Below the pieces are notes generated by a model, which did no database searches, was not told the origin of the DNA, and worked only from the letters and a program-made list of their open reading frames with translations. Of a DNA stretch of 64,000 bases, positions 52,462 through 62,132 are shown one piece after another. The stretch's first letter is position 1, and each line of letters starts with the position of its first letter. The position numbers and the translations under genes were made by a program. The stretch comes from Flavobacteriales bacterium. Lineage in GTDB: Bacteria > Bacteroidota > Bacteroidia > UBA10329. Location: positions 62,001 to 126,000 of the forward strand of contig JACJZP010000002.1 in assembly GCA_020635535.1 (NCBI GenBank), read 5' to 3'.

Positions 52462-53010
52462 ATGCGATCGGTCATAACACTTCTGCTGATGTTTTTGTGG
52501 GGAACTTCCCAAGGTCAAATTGCAGAGATGCACCAGCTTACTCCCGGAAGAATTGGTATCAGTATTTACTTCAGCGACACGCTCATCAATATCGGGAGCA
52601 ATAAACTGAAGATCATAATAGATGAGCAAACGGATGAGATCACCATACGTTTGGATCCAACCACGCTACACAGTGGAATTGACTCATTGGACAGAAAACT
52701 GCAGCATGGTATTATGCCAGAAGTTGTGTTCAACGGCACCATTGATCTGGATAAGATCTGGGAAACCGGAGAGCGTTCCAGAACATTTGAAGTGGAAGGT
52801 GAATTGACCTTGAATGACGTAACCGAAGTGGTCAGTTTTCATGGAGCCATTCGCGAAGCCCAACAGGGAATGGGCATCAATGGAATTCTGTATCTACACT
52901 TCGACCCTGAACTGAAAGACTTCGGTTTGGACGAGAAACTACCGCACTTTGCCGAATTTGCATGCGTTGAGATTCTTCAGCCCATCCACATCAGCAACAA
53001 TCGGCATTAG
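52462..53010 (+). CDS. YceI-like exported protein
   Basis: About 182 residues from the ATG at 52462, which begins a signal peptide (MRSVITLLLMFLWGTSQGQ); the frame opens at 52414 inside the terminator. The domain is a YceI-like lipocalin barrel: TLHSGIDSLDRKLQHGIMPEVVFNG, RSRTFEVEGELTLNDVTEVVSF and MGINGILYLHFDPELKDFGL. YceI proteins bind isoprenoid or fatty compounds in the periplasm; here the ligand is unknown. Convergent with the TonB receptor gene (4-base overlap). Confidence 0.78.
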   Translation: MRSVITLLLMFLWGTSQGQIAEMHQLTPGRIGISIYFSDTLINIGSNKLKIIIDEQTDEITIRLDPTTLHSGIDSLDRKLQHGIMPEVVFNGTIDLDKIWETGERSRTFEVEGELTLNDVTEVVSFHGAIREAQQGMGINGILYLHFDPELKDFGLDEKLPHFAEFACVEILQPIHISNNRH

Positions 53011-55442
53011 AAATCATCATCCATATCTCCACCGCCATCACCGCGTCCACCTCGCTCGCGCTTCTTTTTCTGGTTTAGGCGGTATGTGAAACTGAGAACG
53101 AATTGTCGTTTTCTCCATTGAAAATCGTTGGTGGAATAGAGTGTTGGCGTATCGATCTCCCAACGTCTTTTCCGTGAGTTCAGAATGTCTTTTACGCTGA
53201 AGGTAATGGTGCCATTTCCTTTTAGTACGTCCATTGTTAGGCCAATATCCCAAGAGTACATGCTCAGGTTTTTACCCTGTGGTGTGTTTCTTGGAGCATG
53301 ATACATCAATGCGGTTTGAATGTCTAAGCGTTTAACAATGGTCCATTTGCTGGTAAATCTGCCATTGGCGCTGAAAGTTTCCGCATAGAATGACTGGTCT
53401 TCGTACTCTCCGGCAGTTACCGAATAATAGATGTTTGCATTGAATGTAGTTCTCCACCATTTGAATATGCTGTAGGAGAAATTGAACTCGAAACCTCCAG
53501 AATTCTCCGTGCTCAGATTTATCGGATATGAAACGATGAGTCCTGTGGAGTCGGCTTCAGAGATCCGCTGTACCACGCCATCGCTATGGCGGTAGTAAAT
53601 GCTGGATAGCAATGTTCCCTTTTCCCAAGTTTTCAGGTGGCCCAGTTCGACAGAGTGCGTGAAAACAGGTTGCAGATTCGGGTTTCCTGAACGGAAATTA
53701 CGGTTGTCAGAAAGGCTGAAGAAGGGTAGAAGGTCTCGGAAACGCGGACGGCTTATTCTTCGGCTGTAACTCAGTTGCAATGAGTTGTTGGAGGCAAATT
53801 CGTAACTCAAGTGAGCTGATGGGAAAAAACTGATGTACCTCCAGTGATTCTGGTCTCCTGTTTTGATCAGTCTGGTGGATACATCCGAGTACTCGGTTCG
53901 CAGACCACCCTGTAGTGAAAAGCGCTTTATTTTTCCGCTTGCCATCAGGTAAGCGGCATACACATTCTCATCGAAGATGAAGTTGTTGTCATACTTGTCA
54001 AGGATTTCCCAGACACCTGTTGAGTCATCTTGCTGATCTACCTGATAGCGATTATCAATTCGTCTAAGCGTAGCCTTTGCACCGGTTTCCAGCTTCACTT
54101 TCTCTCCAAAAGGATGCACGTAATCTGTCTGAAAAAGCCAGTTTCGTTCGTTCTCTGTATTGGAAGTGCGCTGATCTATCCTATAATCTGGACCTATCTC
54201 CGCCAGATCGGCATTCTCATAATCTTCACTGATAAACCATCTGGCATCTGCTGTAAGAACCTGTTCATCCGTTTTAAATGTCCGCCTGAAATTCAGGTTG
54301 GCTTCAATGTTCTGCTGCTCCTCAGATTCTTCCTCCGTACGATTAACAGTTCGCGAAACAACTCCATTCTGGTCGATATCAGTATACACCAATTCGCTGT
54401 GATTGTCGTTCCAAGACCGACTGTACATACCAGATGTGGTCAGTGTGGTTTTCTTGTCGATCAGATAATCGATTCCAAACCGACCATTTGCTGAAAGCCC
54501 TCCTCGAATCTGAGCTCGGGTACGTTCATAGGCAAACGTGGTGTCTTCAAGAATGAATTTCTGATATGAACGACCTCCTCCAGGGCTTTTCCTGTACTGA
54601 ACACCGGCACTTCCAAAGAAATTCACTTTGCCCGTTCTATAGTTGATATTTGCCGACCCGCCATAGTTGTGCGGATATCCGACATTCACATCGAACGAAC
54701 CATTCAGTCCGGCACGCTTGTCTTTTTTCAGAACAATGTTCAGAATGCCTGCATCACCTTCCGCATCAAACTTGGCAGAGGCGTTGGTTACCACTTCTAT
54801 CTTCTCAATAAGATTGCCGGGTAATTGCCGTAGCGCATCCTGTGTACTGATTCCAGTAAGGCCAGAAGGTTTACCGTCTATCAGAATTCTAACGTTTGAA
54901 CTTCCGCGAAGGCTCACGGTTCCGTCCACATCTACGGTTACACTTGGAACCGTTTCCAGAATTTCCTGTGCGTTACTGCCTGCATTGTTCGGGTCTTTTC
55001 CAACGTTATACACCCTGCGGTCGAGCTTCATTTCCATGTAGCTCTTTTCTCCCTGCACAACTACTTCATCAATCAGTTCCGTTTTTGGCTCCAAGGCCAC
55101 CTTTCCAACATTCACATCCTCCTCCCGAAGGTCAATTTCCTGTTTCCTGTCCGCATAGGAAATGAAAGAAAGCGTCAGTTCATAAATGCCTGGTCGAACT
55201 TGAATTTCAAAATTACCGTCAAGGTCAGTTGCAGTTCCGCGCAGGAAGGTGGAATCGCGCTTAGAGCGCAACGCAACCGAAGCATAAGGAATCGGATTGT
55301 TTTTTTCGTCCAGCACTATACCTGAAACCGTTCGACCAGATGGGCGCTCTCCGCCACCTCTTCCTGGTTGTTGAGCTGATACAGATTGTACCACCAACAA
55401 TAGCAATAGACTTAAAACTGCTCGTATACTTAATGAAGACAT
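53007..55442 (-). CDS. TonB-dependent outer membrane receptor
   Basis: About 811 residues from the ATG at 55440-55442; an in-frame TTG lies five codons earlier. After the signal peptide come a carboxypeptidase-regulatory-like domain (TVSGIVLDEKNNPIPYASVAL), a plug (DEVVVQGEKSYMEMKLDRRVYNV, GTVSLRGSSNVRILIDGKPSG) and a 22-stranded barrel of the outer-membrane beta-barrel family (FSLQGGLRTEYSDV, LQLSYSRRISRPRFRDLLPF). The C terminus is rich in Gly, Arg and Asp. No SusD partner is adjacent, so it is unlike glycan SusCD pairs. Substrate unknown. Confidence 0.92.
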   Translation of the reverse strand: MSSLSIRAVLSLLLLLVVQSVSAQQPGRGGGERPSGRTVSGIVLDEKNNPIPYASVALRSKRDSTFLRGTATDLDGNFEIQVRPGIYELTLSFISYADRKQEIDLREEDVNVGKVALEPKTELIDEVVVQGEKSYMEMKLDRRVYNVGKDPNNAGSNAQEILETVPSVTVDVDGTVSLRGSSNVRILIDGKPSGLTGISTQDALRQLPGNLIEKIEVVTNASAKFDAEGDAGILNIVLKKDKRAGLNGSFDVNVGYPHNYGGSANINYRTGKVNFFGSAGVQYRKSPGGGRSYQKFILEDTTFAYERTRAQIRGGLSANGRFGIDYLIDKKTTLTTSGMYSRSWNDNHSELVYTDIDQNGVVSRTVNRTEEESEEQQNIEANLNFRRTFKTDEQVLTADARWFISEDYENADLAEIGPDYRIDQRTSNTENERNWLFQTDYVHPFGEKVKLETGAKATLRRIDNRYQVDQQDDSTGVWEILDKYDNNFIFDENVYAAYLMASGKIKRFSLQGGLRTEYSDVSTRLIKTGDQNHWRYISFFPSAHLSYEFASNNSLQLSYSRRISRPRFRDLLPFFSLSDNRNFRSGNPNLQPVFTHSVELGHLKTWEKGTLLSSIYYRHSDGVVQRISEADSTGLIVSYPINLSTENSGGFEFNFSYSIFKWWRTTFNANIYYSVTAGEYEDQSFYAETFSANGRFTSKWTIVKRLDIQTALMYHAPRNTPQGKNLSMYSWDIGLTMDVLKGNGTITFSVKDILNSRKRRWEIDTPTLYSTNDFQWRKRQFVLSFTYRLNQKKKRERGGRGDGGGDMDDDF

Positions 55443-55564
55443 AAGCCGTTCAGACAATGACAGAAGTTGATGGTTTAATTGGAAAAACGCTGCAAGGATA
55501 CCGCAAACCTCTCAACTAATAAAAACTGAATCATTGTACTTTCAATCAATAAACACGGACAAGT

Positions 55565-56191
55565 ATGCTTAGGTCGATCATCTGCTGTTTTCTATTCTTA
55601 ACTCCCGTGCTTGCAACAGGGCAAAGAACCATGAAAGACTTTATGAATGAGAATTGCGATGTTATCTGGTTCGGGTTGGATTTTACCAAAGCCAAACTTA
55701 TTGGAAGTGAAGGATTCAATGACCCTGTTGCGATCAAAGAAGAGTATTTCCGCAAGTGGAATCATTTAATGATATCTGAAGGGGAAAAATATGATTGGGG
55801 CAAGGCATTGCTCGTGTCCGACCTGAAATACGATTATGGTGTGGTGGATTCGGTGAATGAGTCCATAAAGGTCAAATCATTGGTGGTCAATCACTCGCAC
55901 AGCCTAAAAGATGTTGATATCTATGACGCAATTGACCGTTATCAGATAAACGAATTCCAAGATGGAATAGGCGTTGTGCTTTTAGTTGAGTCGTTCGATA
56001 AGATCCGTGAAATGGCTTTGGGGTACATCGTGTTCTTTGATGTTAAGACCAAGGAAGTGCTCTATTTCCACGAACTGGTTGGTGAGGCCAAGGGCTTCGG
56101 ATTCCGAAACTACTGGGCGGGTGCCATCTTCAAGTGGTTGAAAATGACCCAAAGCCGAGTAATGAAGGATATCAAGAAGGAGTTTGGTTAA
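55565..56191 (+). CDS. Exported protein of unknown function
   Basis: 208 residues with a signal peptide (SIICCFLFLTPVLATGQ). The rest is a compact alpha/beta domain: DVIWFGLDFTKAKLIGSEGFND, DLKYDYGVVDSVNESI, GIGVVLLVESFDKI and YIVFFDVKTKEVLYFHELVGEAKGFGFRNYWAGAI. I recall similar conserved hypothetical proteins in Bacteroidota, but cannot name a family or function. No lipobox or sorting domain. It precedes the DUF2461 gene by 26 bases. Confidence 0.75.
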   Translation: MLRSIICCFLFLTPVLATGQRTMKDFMNENCDVIWFGLDFTKAKLIGSEGFNDPVAIKEEYFRKWNHLMISEGEKYDWGKALLVSDLKYDYGVVDSVNESIKVKSLVVNHSHSLKDVDIYDAIDRYQINEFQDGIGVVLLVESFDKIREMALGYIVFFDVKTKEVLYFHELVGEAKGFGFRNYWAGAIFKWLKMTQSRVMKDIKKEFG

Positions 56192-56217
56192 ATTCGACCT
56201 ATTAAAATCTACTTCTG

Positions 56218-56886
56218 ATGTCCTATTTCACCCCTGATTTTCTTGAATTCTTCAAAGAGCTTGCCGCCAATAATAACCGGGATTGGTTTACAGAGAACAA
56301 GAAGCGCTATGAGAAGTCTGTGAAGGAGCCTTTCAGTGCTTTTATACAAGATGTGATTGACCGGGCCACTGAAGAGGATGAAAGCTTTGCTGGTCAGGCC
56401 AAGGATGCGGTTTTCCGAATCTATAAAGATGTGCGTTTCAGTAAGGATAAGACGCCATACAAGTTGCAGGCAAGTGCCCTCATTGCCCCTGGAGGCCGTA
56501 AGTTGGGCATGGGAACACCTGGGATGTATCTTGAACTCGGTCCGGAGCATTTTCGGTTTTATAGTGGGCTCTACATGCCGGAGAAAGAAGCGCTTCAGCG
56601 TGTTAGGGAATACATTTTGAAGCACTCTGATCAATTTGATAAGTTGCTGAACGAGAAGCAGTTCGTAGATAACTTTGGAGAGATACGAGGGGAGAAGAAC
56701 AAGATTCTTCCAAAAGAATTCAAGGCTGCGGCTGAGAAGCAACCACTTCTATTCAATAAGCAATTCTACTTCTTTGCTGAATTACCGCCAGAAACCGTTT
56801 TAAAGGAAGAACTGGTTGACGTGGTCATGGGCTATTTCGATGCTAGCAAACCAATGCGTCAGTTTTTGGCCAAGGCGAAAGGCTGA
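56218..56886 (+). CDS. DUF2461 family protein (TIGR02453)
   Basis: 222-residue soluble protein with the DUF2461 landmarks: FTPDFLEFFKELAANNNRDWFTENKKRYE, the KDVRFSKDKTPYK motif, MYLELGPEHFRFYSGLYMPE and ELPPETVL near the end. The family is conserved across bacteria and fungi with no established activity that I know of. Length typical. Probably cotranscribed with the exported protein upstream. Convergent with the membrane glycosyltransferase gene. Confidence 0.9.
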   Translation: MSYFTPDFLEFFKELAANNNRDWFTENKKRYEKSVKEPFSAFIQDVIDRATEEDESFAGQAKDAVFRIYKDVRFSKDKTPYKLQASALIAPGGRKLGMGTPGMYLELGPEHFRFYSGLYMPEKEALQRVREYILKHSDQFDKLLNEKQFVDNFGEIRGEKNKILPKEFKAAAEKQPLLFNKQFYFFAELPPETVLKEELVDVVMGYFDASKPMRQFLAKAKG

Positions 56887-56904
56887 TTAACGTTGTCTTC
56901 ATTA

Positions 56905-59625
56905 TCAATCTTGGTTGGATTCCTGAATCAGCCTTTTCATGTTCTGAATGTTGTTCTTGAACCCTTCGTTATTGGGATCCATCTTCAAGTATGATTCACA
57001 TACTTGAATAGATTCCTTGTAACGCTTTTGCATGAAAAGCACCCTCGCTAAATTGTCGTAGTTAACAGGGTCATTTGGATACATGGACAGGTACCGTTCA
57101 AAATACTTGGTGGCATTCTCGTATTGTCCGAGCAACTCATAATCCTTCCCGATCCAATTTACCAGTGGGGTGTATGTAGAATCGATTTCCAATGCGCGTT
57201 TGAAAGCATCGATTGCTTCTTCCGGCTGATTCATGATCTCTGATACTTTTCCCTTGTCAACCCAAGCGTTGAAAAATCTTGGATAGATTTCGGTGGCACG
57301 GTCAAAATGATCCCTTGCCTCCAAAATGAGTTCATCGTTCTGTTTTTGATCATTTTCATTGGACTTATCAAAGACCTTTTCCATCAACGCATGCGCCAAT
57401 AGATTGTGTGCTTGCGCAGAATTTGGCACATTCTTAATATCGTGCCGCATGAGAGTGATCTTGTCTTTCCATAATGTATCTCTATGGAATGAATAGGCGG
57501 AATAACTGATAAGAATAACGCCAGCAACCGTTAGCATTGCAGTCTTGGCACTTGGAAATTTTGCCAATAGGAGTTGAACGAAACCCACAATTCCTAAGCA
57601 GAATCCGAACGAGGCAACATACGCAAAGCGCTCGGCAAACATACCGGCCACCATTTCGGCCATTCCAGAGAACAATGCAATGCTGGTTAAGTACATTATC
57701 AATCCAATACTTACCGATTTATAATTTTTCCAGCATAAGAAAATCCCTATGACCAGCATCAAGTGAATTAATACGGAAGCGATCGATTTCCATTGCCAAA
57801 GGTTCGAAATGGTTACTTCATCATAACCATAGTAAAATGCCATAGGATAAGGCAACATCAGCTTAACCAAGTAAGCATTCAATGTGGTAAATGCTGTTCC
57901 TAATTTCCAAGATAGTGGGGCGAAAGGACTAAGCGGGTGCTCAGCATAGTCAAATGGACGCTTCCAAGAAGCAATGTGTTCTGCAGACCAAACAATTGAG
58001 GGATTGAATTTTCGAGAATCATGTGGTAACGAAACCTTTACTTGAGAGGGGGTGTTATGGTTTCTCAGGACCTCAAAAATAGTAATGGACAAAACGGCCA
58101 TCAACAACACAGCTGGAATTCTTTTCTTAAGTTCATTAAACTGTTTTGAGAAGGTTTTGTAGATGTCTAAATTGAGATGTTTCACTAAGATATTTAAAAA
58201 AGCTGGGATGGATATGAGTATTGCGTCCCTTAATCCATCCATCGCGGATAACCAGTATCCAAATGAGCCTGCGACAAAAACAGCTAATAAAAGAAGTACA
58301 TACCATTGGATGTTACGGACTTTATCTTCTATAAATACAAAGAACATTAGTCCCAGTTGAAACGATACGATTCCTATGTAATCGAACCAAGGATAGCCTA
58401 CGTATATTTCTGATACAATAATGGATACCGGCAACCCAAGAATTAAGTATTTCAATATCGTGCTTTTAGGTCTGAGCAGGTAATGCAAATTCATTAGGAT
58501 TGCAAATACAACAAGGAAATTGTTGAAAGCAAAATGGTTTCCGTATAAGATTAGGATTAAGCTAAATCGAAAAAAAGCATCTGGAATATTTGTAGGCAAG
58601 AATAAAAATGAAATAACAACCAAAGCCACAAATTCAGGGAAATATTCTGCTTGGATTTGAGGCATCTTGATTGTAATGGCTAGTGCAATCAGTATTTCCA
58701 AGAGCCGAGTATTAGATAATTTCGATGCCGATTCACATGATTTTGTGCTAATAGTCACCAATACTTGATATAATTGCTGTATCAGGCGATATATTTTAAA
58801 ACTTGTTTTATTAATAACCGCTATTATTTTACTTTGGGTATGGTTATCGGTGATTAATCTAATAAATGCGATAACGGTTATGAATGCTACAATATTTCCC
58901 CTTTGATAGTTAATGGATTCTCTTTGCTGAAGGACGAAACATAAGATAACGCTGAATGCTAAGTGCAATAGTAAGTACTCTGTTGTCGATTGTCTTCTGC
59001 TTAGTGAAAAAGGAGTTAGCAGAACCAACATCACTGCTGACATTTTCGATGTGAGGGCGAAGTAGAAAAAGAATATTCCGATTGGAAGCGATAACCAGAA
59101 CCGCTTCGGATGAATCAATGCAAAACAGCCCGCAAGGCCAAAAAGCAGAGAAAGAATTTCATCCCTGTTCTTGATACTTGCGACCACCTCTGTATGGATT
59201 GGGTGAATGGTAAACAGTAGTGCGGTTCCGAATGCGAGCCACCACTTATCGGGGAAGATTTTTAGGACCAGACTGAAAATGAGAACCACAGTTATTGCGT
59301 ATAGCAATAGATTTATCAGATGTCCCATAAAAGGAGATTCCCCGAACAATGAATGTTCTATCGCAAAAGAAGCAAGTACCGTTGGCCTGTAGCCGTAGGA
59401 ATATCCCTGCTCATCTTCATAATATGGACTTCTGTATATTTCAGGTATGGCAGAAATGCCCTTAGATGTAAGCCGATGGTTGCGTGTTACCAATTCGTCA
59501 TCCAAGTTGTATCCATTAAATAGAACAGGACTATGTACTGCAACAGTTACTAAGGTCAAGAACATGACCGCATACCTTTTCCTGCTTTGCAGAAATGAGA
59601 AAAACTTGGATGCGTTTTTCAACAT
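56905..59625 (-). CDS. TMTC-like GT-C membrane glycosyltransferase with C-terminal TPRs
   Basis: 906 residues. About 16 hydrophobic segments (residues 15-710) precede TPR repeats (about 735-906: LEARDHFDRATEIYPRFFNAW, AIDAFKRALEIDSTYTPL, ATKYFERYLSMYPNDPVNY). The N-terminal loop has NLDDELV (acidic GT-C motif), GYRPTVLASFAIEHSLFG and FTIHPIHTEVVASIKNRDEIL, all like eukaryotic TMTC/DUF1736 O-mannosyltransferases and bacterial relatives. It probably transfers a polyprenyl-linked sugar to exported protein or glycan in the periplasm. A central part (about residues 240-500) is AT-rich and has no clear TMTC counterpart. It lies 33 bases downstream of the pentaheme cytochrome gene on the same strand. 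Confidence 0.78.
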   Translation of the reverse strand: MLKNASKFFSFLQSRKRYAVMFLTLVTVAVHSPVLFNGYNLDDELVTRNHRLTSKGISAIPEIYRSPYYEDEQGYSYGYRPTVLASFAIEHSLFGESPFMGHLINLLLYAITVVLIFSLVLKIFPDKWWLAFGTALLFTIHPIHTEVVASIKNRDEILSLLFGLAGCFALIHPKRFWLSLPIGIFFFYFALTSKMSAVMLVLLTPFSLSRRQSTTEYLLLHLAFSVILCFVLQQRESINYQRGNIVAFITVIAFIRLITDNHTQSKIIAVINKTSFKIYRLIQQLYQVLVTISTKSCESASKLSNTRLLEILIALAITIKMPQIQAEYFPEFVALVVISFLFLPTNIPDAFFRFSLILILYGNHFAFNNFLVVFAILMNLHYLLRPKSTILKYLILGLPVSIIVSEIYVGYPWFDYIGIVSFQLGLMFFVFIEDKVRNIQWYVLLLLAVFVAGSFGYWLSAMDGLRDAILISIPAFLNILVKHLNLDIYKTFSKQFNELKKRIPAVLLMAVLSITIFEVLRNHNTPSQVKVSLPHDSRKFNPSIVWSAEHIASWKRPFDYAEHPLSPFAPLSWKLGTAFTTLNAYLVKLMLPYPMAFYYGYDEVTISNLWQWKSIASVLIHLMLVIGIFLCWKNYKSVSIGLIMYLTSIALFSGMAEMVAGMFAERFAYVASFGFCLGIVGFVQLLLAKFPSAKTAMLTVAGVILISYSAYSFHRDTLWKDKITLMRHDIKNVPNSAQAHNLLAHALMEKVFDKSNENDQKQNDELILEARDHFDRATEIYPRFFNAWVDKGKVSEIMNQPEEAIDAFKRALEIDSTYTPLVNWIGKDYELLGQYENATKYFERYLSMYPNDPVNYDNLARVLFMQKRYKESIQVCESYLKMDPNNEGFKNNIQNMKRLIQESNQD

Positions 59626-59658
59626 AGGGTTATCTCAGTTGTATTGCAAGATAACAGC

Positions 59659-61608
59659 TTAGTATCGGAGAACCCTTAACAGATTGCTGGCATTTTCAGT
59701 GTTAACCCGTATCAAGTAGATACCTGGCTTGGTAGGGAGCTCCAAACCTTTGATCGGATATTGACTAAACTGCGACAGAAGCCTGCCTTCAACATCATAA
59801 ATGGTAATGCTTGAGATGTTTTCGAGATGGTCACCTTTTAACTGCACAATTCCAGTGGATGATGGGTTTGGATAAGCTTCAAATGCGATTGGATCTTTAT
59901 CGGAAATACCCGTAACCACATTTATGCTCAGAATGGAATCAGCTACAACCAATTCTGGTGTCTTATCAGCATTATTGTACATAGTTTGGAATGTTGAGAT
60001 TTCCGGTGTAGAAGTTCCAAAAAGCTCTGTAAGAAATCTTGGAGGAAGCACCTGATAGAACACACGTGCTCTGATTTTGATGTTTCCATTGTAGCCGTTC
60101 AGAGGAATGTGGTAGTGAATGATGTCAGTTCCTGAACCCTCAAATCCATCGAAATTGAAATCGGCATCAGCCAAAGCATATCCCACAATCTGAGTTGTAT
60201 CATAAACCGAATGAGAGGTTGTGAATCCCTTCGGAGTAAGTCTGTTGTCTTTAAGGTGAGTGAAGGCACGTTCGAGAACGGTAGTTCTATCTCCATTTAC
60301 ATCGCCCATTATCATCTCATAGATCTGAACCTGATCTTCAGATGTAATTACATCATAATGAGGCTCATAGACTGCATCATGGCCTTCAACTTCAAAATCC
60401 GATTGCAGTACACCTGATTTGAAGAGCGTATCGCCACTGCTTTCAAATACAATGAATTCAACAAATGCCCGTCTTGAAGGATAGCCTGAAGGAAACTTGT
60501 GCCCAGCCAGATTTTCCAAGCGGACTTCGAAATACCCGGTGTCATTATCAAACGTGGCAAAACTCAGATCAAGGTTCAAAGTTCGATTCTTAAGCATTCG
60601 TTCTGTTCTCGCAATGGTTGAATCCATGACCTGATCAGTGGCTGCCAATCCGATGCTGGCTGCATTGTCTCTCATCAACTTGAGCATGAACGTATTCCCC
60701 CCAACCAACTCATGCCTTCTGAATGGTTCCCTTGGGAATAACTCTGAATAGTTGGCAGATAGAATTACAGCCGCATCATCTTCTGGCATATGACATTCCT
60801 GGCAAGTGGAAGCCAATGGCTGGCCGTTATTGTAGGATGAATTCAACCATTCATGATAAGTTGCTTGCTCAATGAATGTCTGACCAGTGAAATTACCTTG
60901 AAGATCGACACTTTCTGTGAGCAGGGAGTGGCATCCAGCACAGATGCCTGCATCTTGAATATGATTACTGGGTACCGGAAGAATTCCAACCAGATCTTGC
61001 ATCGGTGGCTCAAACGGCTTTTCAAACGGTCCGAATGCCACTGGTTGTGGAGCAAAGTTCAAGTTGCCTGAATTCAGGTTTCCAAGATCCTGTGTTGATT
61101 GCTTATGACATGCAAGGCATGAGACCCCATCCATTCCAAGTGAGTCGGTAGCGAGGTCATCCATACCGTACGGACCAAGGTTGAACTCAACATGAGAATA
61201 TCTACCCAACGGAGCGTGGCATGAGGTACACTTGTCTTCAAGCGCTTCCTGATGAGATGGATTTACAGCTACTTCATGACTTACTTTGGCTTTCCAGAGA
61301 GGGTCTTTGGCCGCATTGGCCATCATGGTTCCTCGCCACATGGTCACTGGACTGATATCATTCAGCTCGCCATCTACGTTAGCCTCTTGTTGTTCATCAT
61401 AGCCGTGGCAACCATCGCAGTTTCCAGATGCTTTGAAGTAGCCGTTATCAGAAAGTGGAAGTTCAATATTGTTGCCTCTAAAGAAATTCAACTCCTGTGG
61501 ACCATGGTACGCCTTTGCATCCGTCAGTTGGAAATTGGCAATGGATGCCAAATAGGTAACGGCACCTATTCCCAAAACAATCGTTGGTTTAATTAAACTC
61601 TGCATCAT
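59659..61608 (-). CDS. Pentaheme cytochrome c with T9SS sorting domain
   Basis: 649 residues. After a signal anchor (IVLGIGAVTYLASIAN), five CxxCH heme motifs occur in the first ~280 residues: NCDGCHG, KCTSCHA, SCLACHK, ICAGCHS and TCQECHM. A beta-rich domain follows (FEVRLENLAGHKFPSGYPSRRAFVEFIVFES), like the C-terminal domain of cytochrome c554-type/multiheme proteins. The end is a sorting domain (FEAYPNPSSTGIVQL, IYDVEGRLLSQF, KPGIYLIRV). The T9SS tail predicts a surface-exposed or secreted cytochrome, which could carry electrons outside the outer membrane. Start: tandem ATGs at 61603-61608. Confidence 0.87.
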   Translation of the reverse strand: MMQSLIKPTIVLGIGAVTYLASIANFQLTDAKAYHGPQELNFFRGNNIELPLSDNGYFKASGNCDGCHGYDEQQEANVDGELNDISPVTMWRGTMMANAAKDPLWKAKVSHEVAVNPSHQEALEDKCTSCHAPLGRYSHVEFNLGPYGMDDLATDSLGMDGVSCLACHKQSTQDLGNLNSGNLNFAPQPVAFGPFEKPFEPPMQDLVGILPVPSNHIQDAGICAGCHSLLTESVDLQGNFTGQTFIEQATYHEWLNSSYNNGQPLASTCQECHMPEDDAAVILSANYSELFPREPFRRHELVGGNTFMLKLMRDNAASIGLAATDQVMDSTIARTERMLKNRTLNLDLSFATFDNDTGYFEVRLENLAGHKFPSGYPSRRAFVEFIVFESSGDTLFKSGVLQSDFEVEGHDAVYEPHYDVITSEDQVQIYEMIMGDVNGDRTTVLERAFTHLKDNRLTPKGFTTSHSVYDTTQIVGYALADADFNFDGFEGSGTDIIHYHIPLNGYNGNIKIRARVFYQVLPPRFLTELFGTSTPEISTFQTMYNNADKTPELVVADSILSINVVTGISDKDPIAFEAYPNPSSTGIVQLKGDHLENISSITIYDVEGRLLSQFSQYPIKGLELPTKPGIYLIRVNTENASNLLRVLRY

Positions 61609-61746
61609 TTGATTATATCCTCAGCGAAAATACCTGTTTTGAATTCCGATGGTGTTGAGCTTGCGACAAACCTTATGTAACTCTGGTTACGATTGAAGAA
61701 GAATGACTGAACGACCTTTGACCTAACAAAACAAGAAACAGAAGCC

Positions 61747-62058
61747 ATGGGCATATTTTCAACACTATTTGGAGGCAGTAAAACGAATGATAAAGTAGCT
61801 GAGTATTTACAGAAAGGTGCTTTGATCGTGGATGTAAGAACACCTCAGGAATATCGTGCAGGACACATCAAGCAATCTGTGAATATTCCGTTGAATACGA
61901 TTCCGAATAAGGTGAATGAGCTGAAGCGAAAGAACAAGCCGATTATTACATGTTGCCGATCAGGCGCAAGAAGTGGAATGGCGGCTGACCAATTGCGAAG
62001 TGCTGGTATAGAAGTAGTGAACGGTGGGCCTTGGAATAGTGTGCAGGCGATGATGTGA
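61747..62058 (+). CDS. Rhodanese-like domain protein
   Basis: 103 residues, a single rhodanese domain: ALIVDVRTPQEYRAGHIKQSVNIPL, and the active-site loop TCCRSGARSGMAA, where the catalytic cysteine is followed by RSGxRS. It handles persulfide sulfur. No signal peptide, so cytoplasmic. The start MGIFSTLFGGSKT is typical of short Bacteroidota rhodaneses. Isolated gene followed by a strong terminator. Confidence 0.92.
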   Translation: MGIFSTLFGGSKTNDKVAEYLQKGALIVDVRTPQEYRAGHIKQSVNIPLNTIPNKVNELKRKNKPIITCCRSGARSGMAADQLRSAGIEVVNGGPWNSVQAMM

Positions 62059-62098
62059 GAGGGATTTAAGGTTGATGGTTTAGGCCCATCTTGACTTA

Positions 62099-62132
62099 CC
62101 CCTGATGACTTCGGTTGTCAGGGGTTTCTTTT
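62099..62132 (+). terminator. Rho-independent terminator with UUCG loop
   Basis: CCCCTGATGAC (62099-62109), TTCG loop, GTTGTCAGGGG (62114-62124), then TTTCTTTT (62125-62132). The 11-bp stem includes two G-T pairs and is closed by C-G around a UUCG tetraloop. The T run overlaps the mutL stop codon on the other strand. Confidence 0.9.
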
